Assembly: GCA_964395765.1 (NCBI GenBank)
Contig: CAYNCU010000005.1
Location: 1 to 46,078 of the forward strand
Length of the DNA stretch: 46,078 nt
Direction: 5' to 3'
DNA from: DATDPY01 sp964395765
GTDB lineage: Bacteria; Bacteroidota; Bacteroidia; Cytophagales; Cyclobacteriaceae
Shown here one piece after another: positions 34,355-42,906 of this stretch; positions within the stretch are counted from its first letter, which is position 1; each line of letters opens with the position of its first letter. The notes under the pieces are model-generated. The model was not told the origin of the DNA. It was given only the letters and a program-made list of their open reading frames with translations, and searched no databases. The translations under genes and the position numbers were made by a program.

Positions 34355-35197
34355 TCAGCCATCGGTTAGGACTCCACTGATCCAATGATTGATAAATTCA
34401 TACACCGCTGTCTTATTTGTTTCGTTGAGCAATTCATGCTTCATGCCTTCCCATAATTGGCATGTAACTTCTTTTCCGGCATTTTTACTGAATTCCTGGC
34501 TTGCTTCGTGCGAAGTGATCGAATCGGCAGTACCGTGACATACGAGAACAGGAATAATATTCAGTGAGGCATTATGGATGGCCCATTCTCCACCCGAAAG
34601 GCAAAACTTATACAAAGAATAAGAAAGATGATGGTGTACAAGGGAATCCTGATGTGTTATTTCCATTTTTTCATACGCAGTGGAAAGCTGCAACGGGTTG
34701 ATTTCGTAGGAGAGGGTGAACGACGGGAAGATCCTGCCAAAAATCTTACCCATCAGCATTTTCCTGAAGGGAGGTTTAAAAGCCAGCCTGAAAAGCGGAG
34801 AAAGAAGTATAGCGCCAGACAATTCCCGGGACCTGTTTTTTAATATATAATTGGCTGCCAGCAAGCCCCCCATGCTGTGACCGAAAATAAAAATGGGTAA
34901 GTCAATGAAAGCTCTGCGCGCCTCGATGACGAGGTCATTGATATCCGACATCAGTATCTCCGCGGACTTCGCATAACCCCGGATTCCTTCCGATTTTCCA
35001 TGTCCCCTGAGGTCCATTCCGAAAACTGCATAACCCTTTTCCACAAGGTAAGTTGAAAAACTTTCATACCTCCCGATATGTCCGCCAAGGCCATGAAGAA
35101 TACAGAGAACGGCGATAATCTCATCTTCGGGTATCCAGCTTTGAATATGGAGTTTAATTCCATCTCTGGCTAAAATCTCGAATGAATTTTCCAACAT
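34355..35197 (-). CDS. Monoacylglycerol lipase-like alpha/beta hydrolase
   Basis: A 280-residue alpha/beta hydrolase of the serine aminopeptidase S33/Hydrolase_4 group. The oxyanion loop LHGLGGHIGRYE is at about residues 34-45. The nucleophile Ser is in FGHSMGGLLAANY near 110, the acid Asp in CHGTADSITS near 225, and the His in WEGMKHELLNE near 255. That is the complete triad of monoacylglycerol lipases and lysophospholipases. No signal peptide is present, so it acts in the cytosol. The exact ester substrate cannot be read from sequence. It is divergent from the large membrane protein gene. Confidence 0.9.
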   Translation of the reverse strand: MLENSFEILARDGIKLHIQSWIPEDEIIAVLCILHGLGGHIGRYESFSTYLVEKGYAVFGMDLRGHGKSEGIRGYAKSAEILMSDINDLVIEARRAFIDLPIFIFGHSMGGLLAANYILKNRSRELSGAILLSPLFRLAFKPPFRKMLMGKIFGRIFPSFTLSYEINPLQLSTAYEKMEITHQDSLVHHHLSYSLYKFCLSGGEWAIHNASLNIIPVLVCHGTADSITSHEASQEFSKNAGKEVTCQLWEGMKHELLNETNKTAVYEFINHWISGVLTDG

Positions 35198-35271
35198 GCC
35201 ATGAAATTAACATGAAAAGACGGAATTTAAAATTTACCTGTCCGATATGCGGTGTGGCCGGTCATTTCGTT

Positions 35272-35279
35272 TATTTTTG
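35272..35279 (+). promoter_or_regulatory. Bacteroidota -7 box for the large propeller protein gene
   Basis: TATTTTTG, a perfect TAnnTTTG, lies 50 nt before the TTG start at 35330 and downstream of the GTG at 35252. It therefore argues for the shorter protein. The upstream -33 element is weak. Confidence 0.45.
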
Positions 35280-35329
35280 TGACATATATCTTCACGGGAT
35301 TTTATAAAACCAAAAGCACTGGCAAGGCA

Positions 35330-38083
35330 TTGAAAAAATTCACAGCCGTCATTTCCGTAATCATCGTTGTTTCGGCCGCATGGTTTTATCTCAGGTATCA
35401 TTATGAAAATAAAACGGTTAATGTCTGGCAGCTCGTGCATAAAAATTCACTCCTGGTTTATGACTCGGAACGGGCCCCTGAAGCCTGGAATGATTTCATC
35501 GCCCTTCCTGCATGGAAAATATTATCTACCATACCCGCTGTGGACAGCCTTAATCTTGATCTTGTCTATTTGGACAGCATTACCGGCCATGACGGCCAGA
35601 TCCAAAACCTGTTACTGGATCGGAATTTTTTGTTATCGGTTAACAAAGTATCCAATAACCGCCTCGATTACGTTTTATTCCTTTCGGTAAATAACAATGA
35701 AAAACACCGGATACTGAATGATATCTTCAACAGGATAAAGGCTACCGGTAATTACACTTTTGATATCCGTAATTTCAATAATACCGACCTTTATGAAATA
35801 AAAAATAAAAACAGCCACCAGGTGTTTACCTACTTTCTTCATAAAAATTTTTTTATAGGAAGTTTTACCCCTTACCTGGTAGAGGATGTGGTCCGGAACG
35901 TTACATCAGGTTACCGGCTCGGCTTCCTGCAAGCCTACGGTTCGGTGCTTGATTTTCCGACCATCAAAGGAGATGAAGGTAATCTTTATTTTAATCCCCA
36001 TGAACTGCCATCGCTGATCACGACTTTCACTGACCCTTCACTCGACGAAGCGTTTAAAAAAATATCCGGATTTTCAGGCCCTGGATATTTTGATATCAAT
36101 TTTGAAAAAAACAGGTTCCTGATGAATGGAATAACCATTGCTTCCGGTGACACAACTCCTACTTATATTTCTACATTGGCTGATCAGACACCTGGGGAAA
36201 TATCCTGTTTTAACCTGATGCCTGCCAATACGGCCTATATGTTTGATTATACCTTTCAAAATTTTTCGGAATGGAGATTGAGGACGGATCGCTATTGGCA
36301 GGATCACAACAGGCAGGCTATAAACCGTAAAAAAGCATTACTGAACCGCTATAATATTCATGAAACGGATTTTTATAATTCCATCGGAAATGAAATTTCC
36401 CTGGCAGGATTCGAAACAGGTGACCTGGACAATCCTGAAAAAATAATCCTGATTCAGTCCGGCGATACTACCAAAATTATGGATTTCATGAATACCCTTA
36501 CTCAAACCGTGAATTATGCCCAGGCAGATACAATGTATTATGAACTTTATGGTAGTTTTAAAATAAGACAACTCCCGGTTGAAAATTTTCCTTCTTCCCT
36601 ATTGGGTGATCTATTCAGTGATTTTGACAATACCTATTATACTTTGTACAGGAATTACCTTGTGCTGGGAAACAACATGGAAGCAGTAGAAAATTTCCTG
36701 GAAAACCAGCAGGATGACAATACCTGGGGAAAATCCGTGGGATTTGTTCAATATTTCGATAATGTTCAGAAAAAAGCCAATTTCAGCCTGTTTGTTAACC
36801 TGAACCGGGCCTATAGTACAATATATTATTTGCTCGATAATAAGTGGAAGGGCGTTTTTAAACAATATGAAAGGCAATTCCGGCAGTTCGATATCCTTTC
36901 CCTGCAATTCGTGAATATCAACCACAAAATTTACAGTAACATAGCTTTGCAGCATAAGATTCCATCCACGACCATTGAAAAACCGTCGGAGTTTCTCGCC
37001 GACCAATTGGTGCCTGCCGAATCCAAACTCGCTGAGAAACCTTTCGTGGTTAAAAATCACTTAGACCAATCGCTTGAAGTTTTATTACAGGATACGACCG
37101 GAACCCTATACCAGGTTTCCTCAGACGGTAAAATTAACTGGAAGAAAAAATTTGATCATAATATCATTGGCGATGTTTACCAGATAGATTATTATGACAA
37201 CGGGAAATTACAATACCTGTTCAATACGGGAAACAGCCTTCAACTGATCGACCGGAATGGAGATAACGTTGAAGATTTTCCTTTGGTTTTTGGTGATAGT
37301 CTGTGGGTGCAATGGCTGAATGTTGTCGATTATGATAACAGCAAGCGATACCGTTTCATCATTTCCGATCAGCGGGGGAAGTTGTACCTTTTCGATAAAC
37401 AAGGGAAGGTGCTTGAGGGATGGAACGGCCTGGACATGAAGGGATCGTTGGTACAGGAACCATTCCATATACGGGTGAGGGGAAGGGATTGTATCCTCGC
37501 CGTGGGGAATGAGGGCATGATTCATATGCTCAACCGGCACGGTGAGGAGTACCCTGGTTTTCCTTATAAATTCTCAAGCCCTTTAAACGGACCCGTATTT
37601 GTTCAGCCGGGCCCGGATTTTTCCAGGACGCTGATCAATGTAGTTACCGCTGACGGCGAATTGATCCGGCTGAACCTTGAAGGAAAAATTATCGATTCAA
37701 AACAATTATATAAACAGGGAAACAGCAGTTATTTTCAGCTAATCCCCAGCACGTCCAATGACAATTATATCATTTCCCGCCAGGATTATAACAAAGTTTC
37801 CTTACTTACCAGGGACGGCGACCCGCTATTCGATAAGGAGCTTTTATTCTCTGGAAGGCTGAAGGTTCAATATTATAATTTCGGCGTTAACAGCGATATT
37901 TTTGCCTTAACGGATGAACAGCAGGAATTTACTTACCTGTATGACCGGGAAGGAAATCTTATTAATAACCAGCCACTCGAAAGCGCTTACGAAGTAGCCA
38001 TCCTCTATTCCGAAGCCAATAACCGGTATAAGGTGTACAGTTGCTACGGGAATGAATTCAGGATATCAATGTTCTATCCGTAA
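35330..38083 (+). CDS. Large membrane-anchored protein with propeller-like C-terminus, uncharacterised
   Basis: From a TTG at 35330 the product has 917 residues (KKFTAVISVIIVVSAAWFYL forms one N-terminal anchor). A GTG at 35252 would add 26 residues but lies upstream of a perfect promoter box. The body up to about 560 is mixed alpha/beta with paired similar blocks (residues 30-230 and 260-520), reminiscent of the DUF3352-type architecture, and is probably periplasmic. The C-terminal 340 residues have repeated short motifs such as LQLIDRNGDNVEDFPLVF, LYLFDKQGKVLEGWNG and IHMLNRHGEEYPGFPYKF, the pattern of a beta-propeller, spaced about 50-60 residues. No enzymatic motif is seen. I do not recognise a named family for the whole protein. 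Its gene neighbours give no functional hint. Confidence 0.8.
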   Translation: MKKFTAVISVIIVVSAAWFYLRYHYENKTVNVWQLVHKNSLLVYDSERAPEAWNDFIALPAWKILSTIPAVDSLNLDLVYLDSITGHDGQIQNLLLDRNFLLSVNKVSNNRLDYVLFLSVNNNEKHRILNDIFNRIKATGNYTFDIRNFNNTDLYEIKNKNSHQVFTYFLHKNFFIGSFTPYLVEDVVRNVTSGYRLGFLQAYGSVLDFPTIKGDEGNLYFNPHELPSLITTFTDPSLDEAFKKISGFSGPGYFDINFEKNRFLMNGITIASGDTTPTYISTLADQTPGEISCFNLMPANTAYMFDYTFQNFSEWRLRTDRYWQDHNRQAINRKKALLNRYNIHETDFYNSIGNEISLAGFETGDLDNPEKIILIQSGDTTKIMDFMNTLTQTVNYAQADTMYYELYGSFKIRQLPVENFPSSLLGDLFSDFDNTYYTLYRNYLVLGNNMEAVENFLENQQDDNTWGKSVGFVQYFDNVQKKANFSLFVNLNRAYSTIYYLLDNKWKGVFKQYERQFRQFDILSLQFVNINHKIYSNIALQHKIPSTTIEKPSEFLADQLVPAESKLAEKPFVVKNHLDQSLEVLLQDTTGTLYQVSSDGKINWKKKFDHNIIGDVYQIDYYDNGKLQYLFNTGNSLQLIDRNGDNVEDFPLVFGDSLWVQWLNVVDYDNSKRYRFIISDQRGKLYLFDKQGKVLEGWNGLDMKGSLVQEPFHIRVRGRDCILAVGNEGMIHMLNRHGEEYPGFPYKFSSPLNGPVFVQPGPDFSRTLINVVTADGELIRLNLEGKIIDSKQLYKQGNSSYFQLIPSTSNDNYIISRQDYNKVSLLTRDGDPLFDKELLFSGRLKVQYYNFGVNSDIFALTDEQQEFTYLYDREGNLINNQPLESAYEVAILYSEANNRYKVYSCYGNEFRISMFYP

Positions 38084-38307
38084 GGAGATGATTCTTTAAG
38101 CATATTCCTGTCTGGTATTTAATACAGATGATAAAGCAATCCTCTAATTTGACTTTGAAATTTTATTCTGATTTTTGAATAACTTCCGCCTTTTTACTAA
38201 TGGATTGATTTTCAATGATTTAAGTAAAATAACATTATAGAGCACTAAAATTCCCTCTAAATCCTGCAACCCTTTCGACCCTTTAAGCATCTATTTATAA
38301 AAAAACC

Positions 38308-38772
38308 ATGAAACGCGAAGGACATCTTTACCTGCTTATCGGACTGATCGCCGGCGTGTTGGTATTTTTTCAGTTCAATCCGTTTATAACCGGTAATGAG
38401 AATCTTGTTTCAAAAGTTAAAAAAGTAGATGAATTCAAACAATTGCTGGTGAACGTAAAATGCAACATATACTTTATAGAAGGGGAGGACCAGGGTATTG
38501 TTTATGAAGGACCTGCCTCAATGGTTAAAAATATCAGGATCACCGTTGACCAAGGTTGTATTACCATTGATAGGGCAAGTTCGAACCTTAAAGGTTTATT
38601 TTTCGGATGGATGAACCGGAAGTTTGTGAATCCCGTAAATATCTATATTGTAGTGCATGATATTCATTCCCTTGAAACGGGGAATACAACAAAAATGATC
38701 GTAATGGACGACCTGAAAAACAATAAACTCATATTTCCGCTGACCCACTCCGAAAAAGGTACAGAACTTTAA
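38308..38772 (+). CDS. Short head-GIN-like protein, membrane anchored
   Basis: A 154-residue protein with an N-terminal hydrophobic segment (about 7-23) and a soluble part whose strands (FKQLLVNVKCNIYFIEGEDQGIVYEGP, then ITVDQGCITIDR, VNIYIVVHDIHSLETGNTTKM) follow the opening of the head-GIN (DUF2807) family. It lacks the long Ser-Gly-Ser-Gly beta-helix seen in the next gene, which lies 29 bp downstream. The two look like a shortened and a full paralogue in one unit. Function is unknown. The 224-bp gap 38084-38307 before it shows no clear promoter box. Confidence 0.65.
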   Translation: MKREGHLYLLIGLIAGVLVFFQFNPFITGNENLVSKVKKVDEFKQLLVNVKCNIYFIEGEDQGIVYEGPASMVKNIRITVDQGCITIDRASSNLKGLFFGWMNRKFVNPVNIYIVVHDIHSLETGNTTKMIVMDDLKNNKLIFPLTHSEKGTEL

Positions 38773-38801
38773 TTTATAACCCACAATTAAATTTTATAAC
38801 G

Positions 38802-39554
38802 ATGAAATTAAGAATACTTTTATTTTTTGTTCTTGGATTATTTATTGCCTTCCCTGGTATAAGTCAAAAGGAAACAAGAAATGTTTCAAACTTTCACCGC
38901 ATTTCCTTCGGGATTCCCGGTGACCTTTACCTGAAACAAGGCAGCGTGCAAAGTGTCCGCCTGGAAGGAGACCAGGATGACCTTGATAAAATAAGGACTG
39001 AAGTGGTTAACGGGCAGTTAAGGATCTACATTGAAGATCACCACTGGTGGAACTGGAATTTCAGGAATAATATAGAAGTATATATTACGGTTCCGGAGAT
39101 TGATGGAGTTTCTCTTGGGGGCTCGGGTAAAGTAATGAGTGATGGATCCATTCGGTCGGATAATATGGATTTATCAGTCAGCGGATCGGGGAGGATGGAA
39201 ATGGATGTAAAGTCGGACCGGATGAAACTGGATGTTAGCGGTTCCGGACATATGGACCTCAAAGTTGATGGTGGAGATATTGACCAGCAGATCAGCGGTT
39301 CGGGAAGCATAACTCTGGAAGGCAATGCAGAAAATTGTGATCTCGATATCAGCGGATCGGGGAAACTGGATGCTTTTGATATGAATGCCAAATCCTATAC
39401 CATTTCGATCAGCGGATCCGGAAGGAGCAGTGTTTCTGTGAGCCAGGCAATTACGGCGAATATCAGCGGGAGCGGGAGTGTGGTTTACAGGGGATCGCCG
39501 GATATGGTGATTTCGAAGGTATCAGGAAGTGGAAGGGTGCGAAAAATGGATTAA
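38802..39554 (+). CDS. Head-GIN domain (DUF2807) protein with beta-helix
   Basis: A 250-residue exported protein with signal peptide 1-20 (ends FPGIS). The DUF2807 N-terminal strands (VSNFHRISFGIPGDLYLKQG) are followed by about seven repeats of roughly 20 residues, each centred on SGSG (at about residues 107, 128, 145, 165, 185, 205 and 225, with small variations). This predicts a right-handed beta-helix. Such proteins are abundant in Bacteroidota and are thought to be surface adhesins or auto-transporter-like structures, without proven biochemistry. The stop codon lies within the first degenerate unit of the 34-bp repeat array. Confidence 0.85.
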   Translation: MKLRILLFFVLGLFIAFPGISQKETRNVSNFHRISFGIPGDLYLKQGSVQSVRLEGDQDDLDKIRTEVVNGQLRIYIEDHHWWNWNFRNNIEVYITVPEIDGVSLGGSGKVMSDGSIRSDNMDLSVSGSGRMEMDVKSDRMKLDVSGSGHMDLKVDGGDIDQQISGSGSITLEGNAENCDLDISGSGKLDAFDMNAKSYTISISGSGRSSVSVSQAITANISGSGSVVYRGSPDMVISKVSGSGRVRKMD

Positions 39555-39582
39555 AGGGCGCGAAGGTTTCTCGCAAAGACGG

Positions 39583-39786
39583 TTCACGCCAAGGCGCAAA
39601 GATCGCAAAGATGAGATTCACGCTAAGGCGCAAAGAACGCGAAGATTGGTTTCACGCCAGGGCGCAAAGAACGCGAAGATTGGTTGCACGCCAAGGCGCA
39701 AAGATCGCAAAGATGAGATTCACGCCAAGGCGCAAAGAACGCAAAGATTGGTTTCACGCATAGGCGTAAAGATCGCAACGTCCTTT
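39583..39786. repeat. 34-bp tandem repeat array, six units
   Basis: Six contiguous units of exactly 34 bp begin at 39583, 39617, 39651, 39685, 39719 and 39753. The core is TTCACGCCAAGGCGCAAAGA followed by (T/A)CGC(A/G)AAGAT. The units alternate between two 3' variants, ATGAGA and ATTGGT. A degenerate unit precedes them at about 39549-39582, overlapping the end of the head-GIN gene. CGCCAAGGCG within the unit is a self-complementary hairpin. There are no unique spacers, so this is not CRISPR. An open frame across it (HAKAQRTQR-like) is spurious. In the 391-bp gap 39555-39945 nothing else is seen beyond an inverted copy. Confidence 0.95.
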
Positions 39787-39880
39787 ATCTACATATTAAT
39801 TAATGGCGGTTCGCACTTTTCTAAAGCGCGTAAAATATTATCAATATATTGGTTCATTTAATAATGATCGATGTGAATAA

Positions 39881-39915
39881 AGATGGCTTGGCGAACTTTG
39901 CGGCTTAGCGTGCGC
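39881..39915. repeat. Inverted copy of the 34-bp repeat unit
   Basis: GGCGAACTTTGCGGCTTAGCGTGCG reads, on the opposite strand, as CGCACGCTAAGCCGCAAAGTTCGCC. That follows the tandem unit (TTCACGCTAAGGCGCAAAGAACGC) with a few differences. It lies about 95 bp beyond the array in opposite orientation. Confidence 0.6.
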
Positions 39916-39945
39916 TCTATTCCTCATATTGAATTATGAATCTCG

Positions 39946-42015
39946 TTAGTACCCCCCGAGGTATTTCCTCGTCACCCATTCCAGGGTAATCAATGCTAGA
40001 AGGACGAAAAATATCCATTTTGAATTAATAAGTGCGCTGATATTTTCCGAAGATGAAATAACGGGTTTTGCATTTTTAAACAGGGGAAGGTCGGCGATAT
40101 TACTTATTTCACCGGCTGTGAAAAAACTCCCAGATGATTTTGCTGCAAGCTTCCTCAACGTACCGAAATCCGCTGTCAGATTTATCGATTCAACCTGTTG
40201 GTGGCGGACGGTGAACATTCCGGAGGAGGAATAATCTTTACCGTTCATGGTAGTTTTGGCGAGGAATTTATAAACCCCGTCGTTCATGCCGCTGATCCTG
40301 TATCGTGTGCTGGTTTCACTGGTCACATAGGAATATTCTGTTTTTTCTCCCTTTTCTGAAGTTATTTCAAGCGATACATCCTGCCCGTATACCCTTTCAT
40401 ATACGTCATTATAAGCTTCGGTTTCAAATTCTACGGCTTTATTATCCAGGAATTCATTTTTAATGGGATAAACCCGGAATTTACGACGATCTTCCCTGGA
40501 ACTTGTAAATTGGATCAATTTTAGAAAAAAGGAGTTAAAGGCATCATGGTTATTATCTTCCAGGTATTCATTGAGTCTCCATCGCCATATTCCTTCTCCG
40601 GCGATCACCGCCTGTTTAACGTTACCTTCGCGGTTTATCACGATCAGCGGCCTTGAAGTTACCATACTTTCTATCTTTTGAAAAAGAACAATTTCCCCGC
40701 TGTTTCCCAAAGAATATTCGCCAAAGGGCACGGACAAGGGTGGAAATTTTGTAAAAACATTTTCTTCATTTTCACTAATGTTGAAACCGGTAAACGAACT
40801 GTTAATAACGGGGAAGGCATTGTCGTTCCTTGATGTCATAGTCCTTATTTTAAACCAGCCCAGCCGGTTATTCAGGGCACTTAGATTTGTTTTTGGACCA
40901 ATGATAAAGATGGAAGGTAATTCATCCAGTTTGTTATTCCTGACAAGATCGTTAAATGAGCCTTTCGAATCGGGTAACTCATGATAAATGACCAGGCTGT
41001 ATTTATCCGGTTTAAATTTTCCGATATCAGGCGTCAGGATGGTCAGATCGTAGTTCGCATTATTTTCAATAACTGCGCGAAGGGCTTTAATATCGGGATG
41101 CGGAGCATGCGCTAACAGCAGAATCTTTTCGCGGCTTTCGACCACATCCAGATAGGTTTCCCTGGAATTATTTGCATTGGTAAGCTCATTTTCCAGGGGA
41201 TGCACATGGATCGTATACCGTTGGGTACCCGGTTTATCGGCTTCCAGAATAAATTCTACTTTTTGCAGGCCGCGTGGGTTTTCGAAATTTATTTTTTTTG
41301 TATCGATCACCTTGCCGTTGTGTATCACGTCGACGGAAGTGGTTTTTGAAAAATATCCTTTATTGAAGATCTCGGCATCCATGGTGAATTTATTCCCCTG
41401 GTAAACCACTTTGTTATTGTAAATATTGCGAAGGCTTAAATCATTCCTTTCGACGGTGTCGCCGATGCCTATGGTGGCAACAGGATACTTATAATTATGA
41501 AATACAGGCGAGGTTCCGGCGGTATATATTCCATCGGAAGCCAGGATCACTCCGGCGATGTTTTTGCCTTCATAACGGTTTTCAATATCATTGAAAAATC
41601 CGCTCAGATTGGTTTGTTGAACATTGAAATGAATATCCTTTAATACCGGATAAACTTTGCCGTCGATACCCATGTATTCTACATTAAGGTGATTTTTTGC
41701 GAGTTCATCCCCAAGGCCGGAAATTTTATCTTTTAACTGTCGCCGCATAGCAGAATCCAGGACGGAAGAGATCGAAGTTGAATTATCGAGCGCCACAATA
41801 ACCATGGGCCTTTCGGTTTGCCGGGTTAAATGTCTTGACAGGGGGTCCAGCAGAAGTGTGAACAAGGCAAAAACCAGAATAAACCTGGCCAATGACAATA
41901 AAATTGAAATATTTTTCTTCCAGGGGTTTTTTCTTCTATACAATAAATAAGCATAACCGGCCGCAAGAATAATCCCGGCCAGGATAAGCCATCGCGAATG
42001 TTCGAAAATCAGCAT
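39946..42015 (-). CDS. VWA-type membrane protein, BatA/glutamine-amidotransferase-like architecture
   Basis: A 689-residue inner-membrane protein. Two N-terminal hydrophobic segments (about 9-26 and 37-57) are followed by a von Willebrand factor A-like domain whose MIDAS motif DNSTS is at residues 77-81. Ig-like strands follow at about 205-290, and a class I glutamine-amidotransferase-like fold at about 300-400 (ILLLAHAPHPDIKALRAVI and SLVIYHELPDSKG), without its catalytic Cys evident. A further Ig-like part covers about 510-620, and one C-terminal membrane helix about 667-683. This layout is common in Bacteroidota near Bat aerotolerance or MoxR-type loci, but no MoxR ATPase is here. It is 24 nt downstream of fabG, suggesting cotranscription. 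Function unknown. Confidence 0.8.
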   Translation of the reverse strand: MLIFEHSRWLILAGIILAAGYAYLLYRRKNPWKKNISILLSLARFILVFALFTLLLDPLSRHLTRQTERPMVIVALDNSTSISSVLDSAMRRQLKDKISGLGDELAKNHLNVEYMGIDGKVYPVLKDIHFNVQQTNLSGFFNDIENRYEGKNIAGVILASDGIYTAGTSPVFHNYKYPVATIGIGDTVERNDLSLRNIYNNKVVYQGNKFTMDAEIFNKGYFSKTTSVDVIHNGKVIDTKKINFENPRGLQKVEFILEADKPGTQRYTIHVHPLENELTNANNSRETYLDVVESREKILLLAHAPHPDIKALRAVIENNANYDLTILTPDIGKFKPDKYSLVIYHELPDSKGSFNDLVRNNKLDELPSIFIIGPKTNLSALNNRLGWFKIRTMTSRNDNAFPVINSSFTGFNISENEENVFTKFPPLSVPFGEYSLGNSGEIVLFQKIESMVTSRPLIVINREGNVKQAVIAGEGIWRWRLNEYLEDNNHDAFNSFFLKLIQFTSSREDRRKFRVYPIKNEFLDNKAVEFETEAYNDVYERVYGQDVSLEITSEKGEKTEYSYVTSETSTRYRISGMNDGVYKFLAKTTMNGKDYSSSGMFTVRHQQVESINLTADFGTLRKLAAKSSGSFFTAGEISNIADLPLFKNAKPVISSSENISALINSKWIFFVLLALITLEWVTRKYLGGY

Positions 42016-42039
42016 TCAGGTTGAAAAATCATTTTATTA

Positions 42040-42789
42040 TCAGGTAAGCATTCCGCCATCCACCTGGATCACCTGCCCGGATATATAAGAGGCAAGGTCG
42101 GAAGCAAGGAAAATTACGCAATTGGCAACATCCTCCGTGGTGCCACTGCGTTTTAACGGAATATTGTCGGTCCATGTTTTTATCATGGCAGGGTCCAGGT
42201 TTGCTGTCATTTCGGTTTCGATGAATCCTGGAGCGATCGCATTGCAGCGGATATTTCTTGAACCCAGTTCGATGGCAATGGATTTTGTAAATCCGATGAT
42301 CCCTGCTTTTGATGCAGCATAGTTGGCCTGCCCGGCATTCCCTTTAATACCCACGACAGAAGTCATATTGATAATACAGCCGGCCCGTTGTTTCATAAAG
42401 GGCCTGGAGGCTGCCTTAACCGTATTAAAACATGATTTGAGGTTTATGTTGATCACCTTGTCCCACATTTCTTCGGTCATTCTCATTAACAGATTATCCT
42501 GCGTAATTCCTGCATTATTAACCAATACATCAAGACTGCCAAATTCAGTAATTACGTCGTTGATCAGTTTTTCCGCTTCCTCAAATACAGAAGCATCGGA
42601 GCGATAACCTTTCGATTTAACCCCGAATTCAGAAGTCAACTCTTTTTCAAGGGCCTGTCCTTTTTCAACGCTGGAAAGATACGTATATGCTACATTGGCG
42701 CCGTTTTCTGCGCATTTCCGTGCAATGGAACGTCCGATACCCCTAGACGCACCGGTGATAAGAACGGTTTTGCCTTCAATTAACTTCAT
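42040..42789 (-). CDS. fabG: 3-oxoacyl-[acyl-carrier-protein] reductase
   Basis: FabG reduces beta-ketoacyl-ACP with NADPH in fatty acid elongation. The 249-residue short-chain dehydrogenase has the cofactor motif TGASRGIGRSIA at residues 12-23 and VLVNNAGITQDNLLMRM near 86-102. The catalytic Ser is in NMTSVVGIKGNAGQANYAASKAG near 141, with Tyr and Lys of YxxxK (YAASK) near 155-159. Then come NAIAPGFIETEMT near 184 and SGQVIQVDGGM at the end. All family motifs are intact, and ITQDNLLMRM favours FabG over other dehydrogenases. No acpP or fabF is next to it. The VWA protein gene follows within 24 nt. Confidence 0.94.
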   Translation of the reverse strand: MKLIEGKTVLITGASRGIGRSIARKCAENGANVAYTYLSSVEKGQALEKELTSEFGVKSKGYRSDASVFEEAEKLINDVITEFGSLDVLVNNAGITQDNLLMRMTEEMWDKVININLKSCFNTVKAASRPFMKQRAGCIINMTSVVGIKGNAGQANYAASKAGIIGFTKSIAIELGSRNIRCNAIAPGFIETEMTANLDPAMIKTWTDNIPLKRSGTTEDVANCVIFLASDLASYISGQVIQVDGGMLT

Positions 42790-42825
42790 AGTATTGTCTT
42801 TTTTTTATTAATTAAGCGGTCCGAT

Positions 42826-42833
42826 CAAAAATA
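42826..42833 (-). promoter_or_regulatory. Bacteroidota -7 box for fabG
   Basis: On the minus strand this reads TATTTTTG, a perfect TAnnTTTG, 36 nt before the fabG ATG at 42789. No good -33 element is visible at 19-21 nt. Confidence 0.45.
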
Positions 42834-42906
42834 TACTTTCCCATGATGAAATGAAAAGGTTTACCCCGGCTTTTGTAAATTCCCGAATTGAAAAATATAA
42901 CGGGTA

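Noticed and set aside
39583..39786. Possible CRISPR array
   Set aside because: Units are contiguous with no unique spacers, and no cas genes are nearby.
39529..39861. 110-residue open frame across the 34-bp repeats
   Set aside because: It translates the tandem array (HAKAQRTQR-like periodic peptide) and starts within the head-GIN gene; 34 is not a multiple of three, so the frame cycles through the repeat. Spurious.
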